NCBI GenBank assembly: GCA_900550415.1
Contig: URSO01000013.1
Span: 1-39,626 of the forward strand
Reading direction: 5' to 3'
Source of the DNA: an uncultured Collinsella sp.
GTDB lineage: Bacteria; Actinomycetota; Coriobacteriia; Coriobacteriales; Coriobacteriaceae
Length of the DNA stretch: 39,626 nt
The stretch's first letter is position 1. Every line of letters begins with the position of its first letter. Below, piece by piece: positions 7,312 through 15,057 of this stretch. A program made the translations under genes and the position numbers. Below the pieces are notes generated by a model that saw only the letters and a list, made by a program, of their open reading frames with translations, ran no database searches and had not been told where the DNA came from.

Positions 7312-9324
7312 TTATGCGAACTGGCTTAGGTAGAGGTCGGCGTAAGCACCCTCGGCAGCCAGCAGTTCCTTATGCGTGCCTTGCTCGATAATGTTGCCGT
7401 GATCCATGACCAAGATCAGGTCGGCGTCCACGATCGTCGACAGGCGATGCGCGATCACAAAGCTCGTGCGCCCATGCATGAGCGCGTCCATGGCACGGCC
7501 GATGGCAAGCTCGGTACGCGTGTCCACGCTCGACGTCGCCTCGTCCAAGATGAGAATCGCCGGGTTGTTGAGCAGCACGCGCGCAATGGTCAGCAGCTGA
7601 CGCTGGCCCTGGCTGATGCTTTCGGCATCATTGGCCACGCGCGTGTCGTAGCCCTGCGGCATGGTGCGCACAAAGAAGTCGACCTGCGCGGCGCGGGCGG
7701 CAGCCACGATCTCGTCGCGCGTTGCCTCGGGGCAGCCGTAGGCGATGTTTTCGGCAATCGTGCCGTCGAACAGCCAGGCGTCCTGCAGCACCATGCCAAA
7801 CTGCTGACGTAACTCACCGCGGTTCATGAGGCGCGTATCCACACCGTCGAGCGTAATGCGGCCGCCGTCAATCTCGTAGAAGCGCATGAGCAGGTTGATG
7901 AGCGTGGTCTTACCCGCACCCGTGGTTCCCACCACCGCAATCTTCTGACCCGGTTCGGCGGTAAACGACACGTTGCGCATGAGCGGCTTTTCGGGCGTGT
8001 AGCCAAAGCGCACACGCTCAAAAGCGACGCGGCCCTCCACGCGACCCGGCAGATTGGCAGCCTCGCCCGGCTGCGGATCGGCCTCCATCTCGGGCTCATC
8101 GAGCAGGTCGAACACGCGCTCCGCACTCGCCAGCGCGCTCTGCAGCGAGTTGAAAGTGAACGACAGCTGCGTCATGGGTTCGGACGCCTCGTAGATAAAC
8201 TGGAAGAACGCCTGGAACACGCCGACGGTCATGTGACCGGCGACCAGCATGCTGCAGCCCACGAGCGCAATCACGATCTGCGCCAGGCGACCGATAAAGC
8301 GAACCGCGGGTCCGACGGCGTTGATCATAAAGTCGGCCTTGGTACTCACGCGCGCCAGCTCGCCCGAGGCCTCGTGCACCTCGGCAGAGCTCTGGTGCTC
8401 ACGGTTGAATGCGCGAATCACCAAACGGCCCGAATAGCCCTCCTCGACCGCGCTCGTGATTTTGGACACCCATTCCTGACGCTCGCCCGTCACATCATGC
8501 GTACGGCGCGAAACCACCTTGGTCACCAGCAGCGACAGAGCCGTAAAGCCCAAAAAGACGAGCGTAAGTTCAACGCTGAACACAAACATGACGCTCACAG
8601 CGCCCACTACCGTACCAATCGACACGAGCAGCTGCAGCAAGCCGCGCTGCATGCTTTCGGACATCTTGTCTAGGTCGTTGGTCGCGCGGCTGACCACCTC
8701 ACCGGGGCGATGTGCGTCAAAGTAGGCGAGCGGCAGGCGGCTGAGCTTTTGCGCGATGCGGTTGCGCAGACGCAGGTTGAGTCGCTCGGCCACACTCGAC
8801 ATCAAAAAGCTCTGCAACGCATAGAACGACCCGGCAGCCGTCCAGATCAAGAAGTAGACAAAGATGGTCTTGCCGCATTGGTCCCAGGTGATGCTGAAGG
8901 TGGTTCCGCTGGCAAACGCCACCTGTATATGGCCCCACAGCTCGTCGATAACATGGGCGCTATATGCCGGCGCGGCGGTGTTAAAGATGACGTAGAACAC
9001 GATGCTCGCAAACACGATGTAGAAGCGCCAATGGTCGCCGGCGGCCTCGCCCCACAAGCGGCGCACCGTCGCCCAGGTATCGCGGGGTTTCTCGTCCTCA
9101 TCCTCGTCGTCCACATCGCGCATGCGCTCTGCTTCCGCGCGGGCACGCTCGTCCTCGGCACGCTCGTTTTCCTCGTACAGCGCTTGGCGGCGAGCCTCAC
9201 GCTCGGCCGCGGCCTTGGCAACGTCATCCAGCTCGGTCGACGCGGCAGCCTGCTCGACCGCTTCGACCGCGTCCACAACGACGGCATCGATAGCGTCGCT
9301 GCGCTTCTTGAGCTCCCCGGTCAT
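7312..9324 (-). CDS. Heterodimeric ABC exporter, catalytic-site half (ATPase + permease)
   Basis: 670 residues. An unusual N-terminal extension of about 80 residues, rich in Ala, Glu, Asp and Arg and ending in an acidic DDEDEDE run, precedes a six-helix type IV exporter domain. The C-terminal ATPase has Walker A GTTGAGKT, Q-loop LQDAWLFDGT, signature SQGQ in place of SGGQ, Walker B ILILDE with the catalytic Glu, and the switch His in IAHRL. The ATG at 9324 is chosen for its GGGAGGTGA site; the partner gene ends two bases upstream. With its partner it should form an inner-membrane multidrug or lipid exporter. The substrate is unknown; the MarR gene heading the operon suggests a xenobiotic. Confidence 0.92.
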   Translation of the reverse strand: MTGELKKRSDAIDAVVVDAVEAVEQAAASTELDDVAKAAAEREARRQALYEENERAEDERARAEAERMRDVDDEDEDEKPRDTWATVRRLWGEAAGDHWRFYIVFASIVFYVIFNTAAPAYSAHVIDELWGHIQVAFASGTTFSITWDQCGKTIFVYFLIWTAAGSFYALQSFLMSSVAERLNLRLRNRIAQKLSRLPLAYFDAHRPGEVVSRATNDLDKMSESMQRGLLQLLVSIGTVVGAVSVMFVFSVELTLVFLGFTALSLLVTKVVSRRTHDVTGERQEWVSKITSAVEEGYSGRLVIRAFNREHQSSAEVHEASGELARVSTKADFMINAVGPAVRFIGRLAQIVIALVGCSMLVAGHMTVGVFQAFFQFIYEASEPMTQLSFTFNSLQSALASAERVFDLLDEPEMEADPQPGEAANLPGRVEGRVAFERVRFGYTPEKPLMRNVSFTAEPGQKIAVVGTTGAGKTTLINLLMRFYEIDGGRITLDGVDTRLMNRGELRQQFGMVLQDAWLFDGTIAENIAYGCPEATRDEIVAAARAAQVDFFVRTMPQGYDTRVANDAESISQGQRQLLTIARVLLNNPAILILDEATSSVDTRTELAIGRAMDALMHGRTSFVIAHRLSTIVDADLILVMDHGNIIEQGTHKELLAAEGAYADLYLSQFA

Positions 9325-9325
9325 G

Positions 9326-11062
9326 CTACTCACCTCCCTTCATTTGCGATTCCGCGATGGCGCGGTATACCTCACAGGTTTCCATAAGCTCGCCATGCGT
9401 GCCCAAGCCCACGACCTCGCCATCCTTGAGCACGACAATCTGGTCGGCGTGCAGAATCGTCGAGATGCGCTGCGCGATGATGAGCACCGCGGCGTCGCGC
9501 GTCTCGTCCTGCAGCGCATGGCGCAGGGCCGCATCGGTCTTAAAGTCCAGGGCCGAAAAACTATCGTCGAAGATATATAGATCGGCATGCTTCATGAGCG
9601 CGCGAGCAATGGCCAGGCGCTGGCGCTGACCACCCGAGAAGTTCGTACCGCCCTGGGCAACCGGGGTATCGAGCCCCTGCGGTTGATCGAGCACAAAGGT
9701 GCTCTGGGCAACCTGCAGCGCATGAAGCATGTCCGCCTCGGTCGCGTCCTCGTTGCCAAAGCGCAGATTGCTTGCCACGGTGCCCGAGAACAGCCACGCC
9801 TTCTGCGGCACATAGGCAATGCGCCCGCGAATCTCGTCTTGCGAAAGGTCGCGCAGGTCAACACCGTCCAGGCGAATGGCGCCCTTCGTGGCATCGTGAA
9901 AACGCAGCAAGAGCTTTGCCACCGTCGACTTACCCGAACCGGTCGAGCCCACGATCGCGGTGGTCTGCCCGCGACGACAGGCAAAGCTCAGGTCGCACAG
10001 CGTGTCCTCGTCGGCGTCGTCAAAGCGAAACGACATATGATCGAACACGGCAACCGCATCAGCCCCGTCCTTTGAGTCGGACGCGGCCGCATCAAGCGTA
10101 CGCTGGCCATCGACGATGCTCGGCTCAATCTCCAGCACTTGCTGTGCACGGCTTAGACATGCCGCGGCGCGCGGCAGCGTCAGCACTACCATCTGCGCCA
10201 TCATCACAAAGAACAGGATCAGGAGCGCATATTCCAGCACCGCGGAGATGCTCGCAATCTGCATTGCATGGGCGCCAACGCGGTTGCCGCCCACCCACAG
10301 CACCGCCACCTCGGCAATGTTCATCAAAAAGAAGGTAGAGCTATCAAGGCCCACAAACAGGTGGTTGACCTTAATGGCGTTGTCCGCGTAATCGCTAAAC
10401 ACCTCGTCCAGGCGCTGCTCCTCGTGAAGCTCTTTATTAAAAGCGCGGATGACGCGAACGCCCACGATGTTCTCGCGCAGCACCACGTTCATGCGGTCGA
10501 TAAAGCTCTGCAGGCGCATAAAAATTGGCGCGGCGTTAGCCACGGTAAAGACTGCCGCCACCAGCACGATCGCAACCACCACGCCCAGCAGCGTACCCAT
10601 GGCGGGATCGATGAGCCACGCAAAAATGATGCCCGCGACGGCCAAGAACGGCACCGGCAGCACCAGCTGGATCGTCTGCAGGATGGCCTGCTGAATCACA
10701 TTGATGTCGTTGAGCGAGCGCGTGATCATCGATCCGGTGCCAAAGCGCTCAAAGTCGCTGGCCGCGAGCTCGAGCGACTTGTCGTACACGGCATTGCGGA
10801 TATCGCAGGCCACGTTGGCGGCCAAGCGCGCCGAAAGATAGCAGCCCAGCACCGCGCCGCCGCTGGCCATGCCGGTCGCGATAAGCATGTAGAGGCCATT
10901 GCGCAAAATGTAGTCGACATCACCCGTGGTGATACCGGTGTTGACCATGTTCGCCAGCATCGTGGGAACCAACAGCGTGCCGACGTTATCAACCAGCAGC
11001 ACCAGCAGCGTCACTGCGACAAGCCCTCGATAGGGCTTCAGAAACCTCATTAACAGTCGCAC
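9326..11062 (-). CDS. Heterodimeric ABC exporter, degenerate-site half (ATPase + permease)
   Basis: 578 residues: six-helix exporter domain then ATPase. Walker A GSTGSGKST and a canonical FSGGQRQR signature are present, but Walker B reads LYIFDD, with Asp where the catalytic Glu normally stands. That is the expected pattern for the non-hydrolysing subunit of exporters such as TM287/288 or BmrCD: its signature completes the active site of the downstream subunit. GTG at 11062 has GGGGGAG just upstream; an ATG at 11050 forms TAATG with the MarR stop and is the alternative start. Translation is probably coupled with the MarR gene. Confidence 0.92.
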   Translation of the reverse strand: MRLLMRFLKPYRGLVAVTLLVLLVDNVGTLLVPTMLANMVNTGITTGDVDYILRNGLYMLIATGMASGGAVLGCYLSARLAANVACDIRNAVYDKSLELAASDFERFGTGSMITRSLNDINVIQQAILQTIQLVLPVPFLAVAGIIFAWLIDPAMGTLLGVVVAIVLVAAVFTVANAAPIFMRLQSFIDRMNVVLRENIVGVRVIRAFNKELHEEQRLDEVFSDYADNAIKVNHLFVGLDSSTFFLMNIAEVAVLWVGGNRVGAHAMQIASISAVLEYALLILFFVMMAQMVVLTLPRAAACLSRAQQVLEIEPSIVDGQRTLDAAASDSKDGADAVAVFDHMSFRFDDADEDTLCDLSFACRRGQTTAIVGSTGSGKSTVAKLLLRFHDATKGAIRLDGVDLRDLSQDEIRGRIAYVPQKAWLFSGTVASNLRFGNEDATEADMLHALQVAQSTFVLDQPQGLDTPVAQGGTNFSGGQRQRLAIARALMKHADLYIFDDSFSALDFKTDAALRHALQDETRDAAVLIIAQRISTILHADQIVVLKDGEVVGLGTHGELMETCEVYRAIAESQMKGGE

Positions 11063-11550
11063 GACTCCCCCTCACCTTGATTCTCGGCTTGGCTCTCGGC
11101 AGCGATATGCTGCTTAAATGCCTCGCACTCCTCACCGAGCACCTGAGAGAATTTTCCGATCAAGCGCATAATCTCGCGCTGCTCACACGGCTCAAGCGCG
11201 CCAAAGGCTCGCTGCTCGGCCTTGAGTGCCGGCAGCGCATAACGCTCGGCAAACCGCATGCCCGCTTCGGTCAAACGCACAACCTTGTTCTTACGGCTGC
11301 CTTCGGCAAACTCCAACGTTGCAAAGTCCCGCGCCGTCAAGGTTTTAATGGCCGAGTTGATGGTCTGCTTGCTGTAGAACCATTCGCTCGTCAGGCGGCT
11401 TACGGCAATACTGCCGCCCGCCGTGCTGGTATCGACGAGCATCCAGTAAGCGCAGTCCGAAAGACCGCAGGCGCGCGAGAACTCCGAATAGATATGGTCG
11501 AGTCCATTGAGCAACCGGTCGAAGTCGACCAGCGTAACCGCACTATTCAT
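11050..11550 (-). CDS. MarR family transcriptional regulator
   Basis: 166 residues. The winged helix spans about 45-105, including SKQTINSAIKTLTARDF and the wing FAEGSRKNKVVRLTEAG. MarR dimers repress drug-efflux genes and usually their own promoter. It is the first gene of a three-gene operon with the two ABC subunits and overlaps the next gene. A strong promoter with two direct repeats lies just upstream. The C-terminus ends in a Cys-containing tail (GESCDC), which could be sensitive to thiol reagents or metals; that is speculative. Confidence 0.9.
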   Translation of the reverse strand: MNSAVTLVDFDRLLNGLDHIYSEFSRACGLSDCAYWMLVDTSTAGGSIAVSRLTSEWFYSKQTINSAIKTLTARDFATLEFAEGSRKNKVVRLTEAGMRFAERYALPALKAEQRAFGALEPCEQREIMRLIGKFSQVLGEECEAFKQHIAAESQAENQGEGESCDC

Positions 11551-11568
11551 CTATCCCACCATTCGATT

Positions 11569-11626
11569 GTCCGATTTTTGACCAATTTTGTATCTCTAGA
11601 TTAGTCCGAGTTTTGACTATCGTCAA
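11569..11626 (-). promoter_or_regulatory. MarR-ABC operon promoter with paired direct repeats
   Basis: On the minus strand: -35 TTGACG (11621-11626), 17-base spacer, -10 TAATCT (11598-11603). Two 14-bp direct repeats differing at one base (GTCCGATTTTTGAC at 11569-11582 and GTCCGAGTTTTGAC at 11604-11617, plus-strand reading) flank the -10 box, one in the spacer and one near the transcription start. They are the natural candidates for operator sites. Confidence 0.7.
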
Positions 11627-11668
11627 CAGGCTCTCCGCAAATGCTTGCACTTTTATGGCCTATCGGCA

Positions 11669-11705
11669 GAAAAAGACCGCCGGCGCGGGGGCAGCGCCAG
11701 CGGTC
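11669..11705 (-). terminator. Rho-independent terminator of the 11733 gene
   Basis: GACCGC-GGCGC pairs with GCGCC-GCGGTC around a 7-base loop, followed on the minus strand by TTTTTCTG. Confidence 0.85.
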
Positions 11706-11732
11706 ACGCGAGAATAGCGATGTATTTGCCCG

Positions 11733-12023
11733 TTAGGCAGCGACGGCCTCGTAGACCGTTGCGCCCGCAAAGCTGTCGTGCAGGCTCTTGCCGCAGATCC
11801 AAGGCAGCTCGACGACCTCGCAGACCGTGTTGACCAGCTCGGAGCAATCAGTAAAGTGGCCCTTATCGTTGAGGGCCTCGCAATCCTGAACACGCCAATA
11901 GCCATCGGTGTGCGTGATGTAGTACTCGTGATCGTTGATCGACACGAAAGCTCGCGTCTTGGAACGCAGCAGCTTCAGAAATCCTTCGAAGTCAGTCTCG
12001 ACGACATCTCCAGCCTGGAACAT
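11733..12023 (-). CDS. Small conserved-looking protein of unknown function
   Basis: 96 residues, starting at ATG 12023 with a near-perfect AGGAGGT site seven bases before it, and followed by its own terminator, so it is very likely expressed. The sequence is acidic with a predicted beta-rich first half (residues about 5-45: DVVETDFEGF, FVSINDHEYYITHTDGYWRVQD) and a helical second half with two Cys. There is no signal peptide or membrane segment. I do not recognise the family. An inverted repeat sits 35 bases upstream. Confidence 0.75.
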   Translation of the reverse strand: MFQAGDVVETDFEGFLKLLRSKTRAFVSINDHEYYITHTDGYWRVQDCEALNDKGHFTDCSELVNTVCEVVELPWICGKSLHDSFAGATVYEAVAA

Positions 12024-12057
12024 GATAGTTACCTCCTGGGCCAGCGCCACCACAGCG

Positions 12058-12101
12058 CATTGATAAACGTTGGTACCCCTTTAGTAAAACCTTTATCAAT
12101 G
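12058..12101 (-). promoter_or_regulatory. Perfect 10-bp inverted repeat upstream of the 11733 gene
   Basis: CATTGATAAA (12058-12067) and TTTATCAATG (12092-12101) are perfect complements. It is AT-rich in a GC-rich region, includes a TTGATA -35-like sequence on the minus strand, and may be an operator or a leader hairpin. The rest of 12024-12318 shows nothing else I can support. Confidence 0.4.
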
Positions 12102-12318
12102 GATATGCGCCCATGTTTTAGGCAAGTGGTAAAAAACCGCAGGGTAGACGGGATAAAACGTTTAACCATCTCATTAGCTTCTCACATTCTTGCCGCAGTT
12201 TTATGCAAGCCGACTTTTCCGATTGGTGGCTATTGCTGTTTGGGGCCCTCTGCACGATTACGGCTACGGCACGACGGGTAAGAACGGAGCATCTGCAACG
12301 TCATCGCTAGGAGAACCC

Positions 12319-12840
12319 ATGGAGACCATCGAAGCGCTCATCCATCGCCGTAGCTGCCGCAACTACAGCGATCGCCCCGTCGAGGCAGAAAAGCTCGCAC
12401 GCATTATCGAGGCAGGCCAGTACGCGCCGAGCGGCATGGGACGTCAGCCGGTAACGTTTGTCGCCGTTACCGATCCCGCGACCGTCGAGCGTCTCTCGCA
12501 GCTCAACGCCCAAGTTATGGGCAGCGATGGCGATCCCTTCTACGGGGCCAAGACTGTTGTGGTAGTGCTCGTCGACCGCAGCGTGCCCACGCACCTGGAA
12601 GACGGCTCGCTCGCCATGGGCAACCTGCTTAACGCAGCCTATGCGCTGGGCGTCGATTCGTGTTGGATCCACCGCGCGCACGAGGTCTTTGACTCACCCG
12701 AGGGACTGGAACTGCTGGCCAAGTGGGGTCTGCCCGCCGACGGAAGCCTGCGCGGCGTCGGCAACTGCATTCTGGGCTATGCCGAAGACACGCTACCCGA
12801 GGCAAAGCCGCGCCGCGACAACGTGGTGTACGTCAGGTAG
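12319..12840 (+). CDS. Nitroreductase family protein
   Basis: 173 residues. Starts METIEALIHRRSCRNYSDRPV, the classic FMN-binding entry of the family, with the phosphate-binding RRSCRNY motif at residues 9-15; APSGMGRQP is the second conserved loop, and LGVDSCWI and the final LGYAEDTLPEAKPR tail also fit. Such enzymes are homodimeric FMN oxidoreductases using NAD(P)H on nitroaromatics, quinones or other substrates. ATG at 12319 follows AGGAGAACCC. The frame is open upstream to 12190, but that part has no ribosome site. Single gene. Confidence 0.92.
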   Translation: METIEALIHRRSCRNYSDRPVEAEKLARIIEAGQYAPSGMGRQPVTFVAVTDPATVERLSQLNAQVMGSDGDPFYGAKTVVVVLVDRSVPTHLEDGSLAMGNLLNAAYALGVDSCWIHRAHEVFDSPEGLELLAKWGLPADGSLRGVGNCILGYAEDTLPEAKPRRDNVVYVR

Positions 12841-12845
12841 GAAGT

Positions 12846-12869
12846 TCCGCCGTTCTACCGAACGGCGGA
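12846..12869. repeat. Perfect 10-bp hairpin after the nitroreductase gene
   Basis: TCCGCCGTTC and GAACGGCGGA around a TACC loop, five bases past the stop. It lacks a T-run, so it is a 3' stabiliser or weak terminator rather than a clear intrinsic terminator. Confidence 0.6.
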
Positions 12870-12913
12870 CCCGCTGAAAGGCCCCGTCCCATATTTGCTG
12901 CCCCACTCGCAAC

Positions 12914-13489
12914 TTATCTTGCCGATGGAGTTGTCGTCGTTTCGTTCGTGTGAGTCGTTTTGGCGCCGTCGCCCTGTTCGTCCTCGTCCTTTTGAGCATC
13001 GGCAATGGTGGCAGCAGCTGCGACCATGCCGCGCTGGGGTGCCACACCCGTCTGGTCTCGTGCGCCTTCAACAAGCTCCGTGCCAACATGCGCAAGTTCG
13101 GGCGATTTGAACATCGCGTCCAGATTGGCCCCGCCGCCGGCGTAACCAAGCGCCGCAAGCGCGATGACAATCACCGCGACAACGACCGCGATCGGAACGT
13201 AGCGATGCCAACCAGCAGGATTGAGCCCACTGCGGCGAGCCGCCCCGCGGCTGATGTAACCAAGCGTGCCGTCGTGCTTGAGCTTTGAGCCCACCACGCG
13301 TTTGCGGCCCCACAGCGACGACTCGGCCTGCATGGCCAAGCGAGCGCTTGCCGAAGGATAACCGTATTTAGTGCGCTTGAACGAGCCATCAAACCCCGAG
13401 GCGTGTTTGCCCCACGCCACCGATGTCGTGCGTCGGTTGACCGGCGCGGCACTCCGCCTTCTGCGGCTCGGTTTTGAAGTCTCAGCCAT
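12914..13489 (-). CDS. Single-pass membrane protein of unknown function
   Basis: 191 residues. The N-terminal 105 residues are very basic (RRRR near 9, many Lys/Arg, several Gly-Phe/Trp-Gly turns) and should be cytoplasmic; one hydrophobic helix (about 107-130, VPIAVVVAVIVIALAALGYAG) follows, then a polar Thr- and Glu-rich tail of about 60 residues that would face outward. No signal peptidase site or known domain is seen. Start ATG 13489 has GAGGG before it. It lies 84 bases past the degenerate sigma-54-type regulator on the same strand and could share its transcript. Function unknown. Confidence 0.7.
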   Translation of the reverse strand: MAETSKPSRRRRSAAPVNRRTTSVAWGKHASGFDGSFKRTKYGYPSASARLAMQAESSLWGRKRVVGSKLKHDGTLGYISRGAARRSGLNPAGWHRYVPIAVVVAVIVIALAALGYAGGGANLDAMFKSPELAHVGTELVEGARDQTGVAPQRGMVAAAATIADAQKDEDEQGDGAKTTHTNETTTTPSAR

Positions 13490-13573
13490 ATGCCCTCGCA
13501 CGCCGTAACCAAATCGAAACAATAACGCTTTGGACTGTAGCACACGCGTCGCGCGCGGTCACGGGCGCCTCGC

Positions 13574-14791
13574 TCAACGGTCATCGTCCTTCAGCAAGCG
13601 CCACAGCGTTGTGCGGCTTATGCCCAGCACCTCCGCCGCACGGGTTCGGTTGCCGTGGAGGTGGCCTACAACCAGATGCGCGATATCTCGCTCGGTATCG
13701 GCCAGCGGTCGCAGGATATACAGGTCACTTTCGAGCGTCGGGGCGCCAAAGGTTGCGGTCTTAATCACGTCCTCTTGGGCGAGTACTTCCTCCGCCACAG
13801 CGCGGTCCACCGTGCCCGCCCCCACCAATATATACAGTCGTTCCGAGACCTCGCGGAGCTGCAGATAGTTGCGCGGCCAGCGGTAAGCATCGAGCGTCTT
13901 CGTCGCCGCGGCAGACAGCGTGGGCGCTGCCGTCCCAAATGCATCAGCGAGATATTCCAAATAGCGCGCAGCCTTCGTCGACGCGGCTCCCTGCTCGGCG
14001 ATTGCCGGCGCCACGCTCACCGCACAGGCGAAACGCTCGGTCACAAAGGCGGCTTGATCACTTTCGCCGCCGCCCGGCATGTCATTCGCCGTCAGCACCA
14101 CATGGCAGCGCGTCGCCAACGCGGTGTCGGCCATCGTGGAGACCAGCTCGCGAAGGCGCTGAGGGCCAACCGCATTCCAGCCCTCAATGCAAAGGGTCAG
14201 CCCCGTTTGGAACAGCGGCGATTCGGCGCTTTTGAGCACATGGCGCCAACCGCGCTCGGTGAGCTCATCGAGCGTGACGGAAACAAAGGGCTGATCGGCA
14301 AAAGGACCGTCCAGATAGAGGCGCTTGGCGATCTCAACCTGACCCGCTCCCAGCTCACCCTCGAGCATAAGGGGCACACCGCGCGCGTAGCTCTCGGCAA
14401 CCGGTGCAGCCACCGCAGCGGCACCCTCAACGATGCCGTACGCACTCGATTCGTAGCGGGCCTCAACTTCGTCGGCGTTGAGCCACTCGATGCCCGCATG
14501 CGCCGCGGCGCCGCGCACCTCGCGGACCACGACGACCCAAAGGCCCCCGCCCTCTTTGCCGGTGGGGCGAACGGTCAGGCTCAGGCGCGTACCCGCACGC
14601 CCCATAACCAGACGCGCGCCGTCTCCTATACGGTCGAGGCGCTCAGCGACAAAAGCCGCCACATCCCGCTCGAGCGCCGCGTCATTCATGGTCGAGATCG
14701 CGACGTCCCCACGCGCATCGATTGCCAATGCCGAGGCTCCGGCAGCAGCCAGGGCCTCGGTCAAGATGTTCAGCTTGGCATCGCTATCCAT
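13574..14791 (-). CDS. Degenerate sigma-54-activator-like regulator with Fis-type HTH
   Basis: 405 residues. Middle domain (about 120-350) follows the layout of bacterial enhancer-binding AAA+ activators: LMLEGELGAGQVEIAKR aligns with Walker A but lacks its Lys; LTLCIEGWNAV replaces the FLDEIGEL Walker B; the sigma-54-contacting GAFTGA loop is absent; YRWPRNYLQLREVSERLYIL matches WPGNVRELxN. The C-terminus is a clear Fis-type helix-turn-helix (GNRTRAAEVLGISRTTLWRLLK). I infer a DNA-binding regulator that cannot hydrolyse ATP or engage sigma-54, acting with the housekeeping sigma factor. ATG at 14791 is chosen by domain start; upstream frame is promoter DNA. It follows the YeiH-type exporter gene on the same strand. 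Confidence 0.75.
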   Translation of the reverse strand: MDSDAKLNILTEALAAAGASALAIDARGDVAISTMNDAALERDVAAFVAERLDRIGDGARLVMGRAGTRLSLTVRPTGKEGGGLWVVVVREVRGAAAHAGIEWLNADEVEARYESSAYGIVEGAAAVAAPVAESYARGVPLMLEGELGAGQVEIAKRLYLDGPFADQPFVSVTLDELTERGWRHVLKSAESPLFQTGLTLCIEGWNAVGPQRLRELVSTMADTALATRCHVVLTANDMPGGGESDQAAFVTERFACAVSVAPAIAEQGAASTKAARYLEYLADAFGTAAPTLSAAATKTLDAYRWPRNYLQLREVSERLYILVGAGTVDRAVAEEVLAQEDVIKTATFGAPTLESDLYILRPLADTERDIAHLVVGHLHGNRTRAAEVLGISRTTLWRLLKDDDR

Positions 14792-14842
14792 GATTTGCCC
14801 CTGTCCGCGGCGACGTGCAACCGCCGACGGTCGCACGACCGA

Positions 14843-14910
14843 GTGTTTCAAAATTGAACGATATTGCTCACCAAACACTATAGGGCAGAAAGCGCCGTCC
14901 TGCGAGTATA
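14843..14910 (-). promoter_or_regulatory. Promoter and inverted repeats upstream of the 13574 regulator
   Basis: Two -10-like boxes on the minus strand: TATACT at 14905-14910 and TATAGT at 14877-14882. Between them and the start lies GTGTTT (14843-14848) with AAACAC (14873-14878), and a TTCAA-AA-TTGAA palindrome at 14847-14858. They look like operator sites, possibly for autoregulation. Confidence 0.4.
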
Positions 14911-14940
14911 GGTGTTGCCCCGCATCGCCATCCTGGCGGG

Positions 14941-15005
14941 GCGATAAGAGCTCTTCGGGACTTATAAACCTGCGGACAAGCCATACCCGCAAGAGCTCCT
15001 ATCGC
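14941..15005. repeat. Long imperfect inverted repeat, 19-20 bp arms
   Basis: Arms 14941-14959 and 14986-15005 pair with two irregularities; each contains AGAGCTC. It lies between the stop of the YeiH-type gene (15058) and the regulator promoter, so it would fold at the 3' end of the exporter message. A second 7-bp hairpin (GCCCCGC/GCGGGGC) lies immediately beyond, at about 14917-14943. Confidence 0.6.
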
Positions 15006-15057
15006 TCCACCGTGAGAATGCGCTCACCAGCACGCAGCACGCAAACTGGCTACTTCT

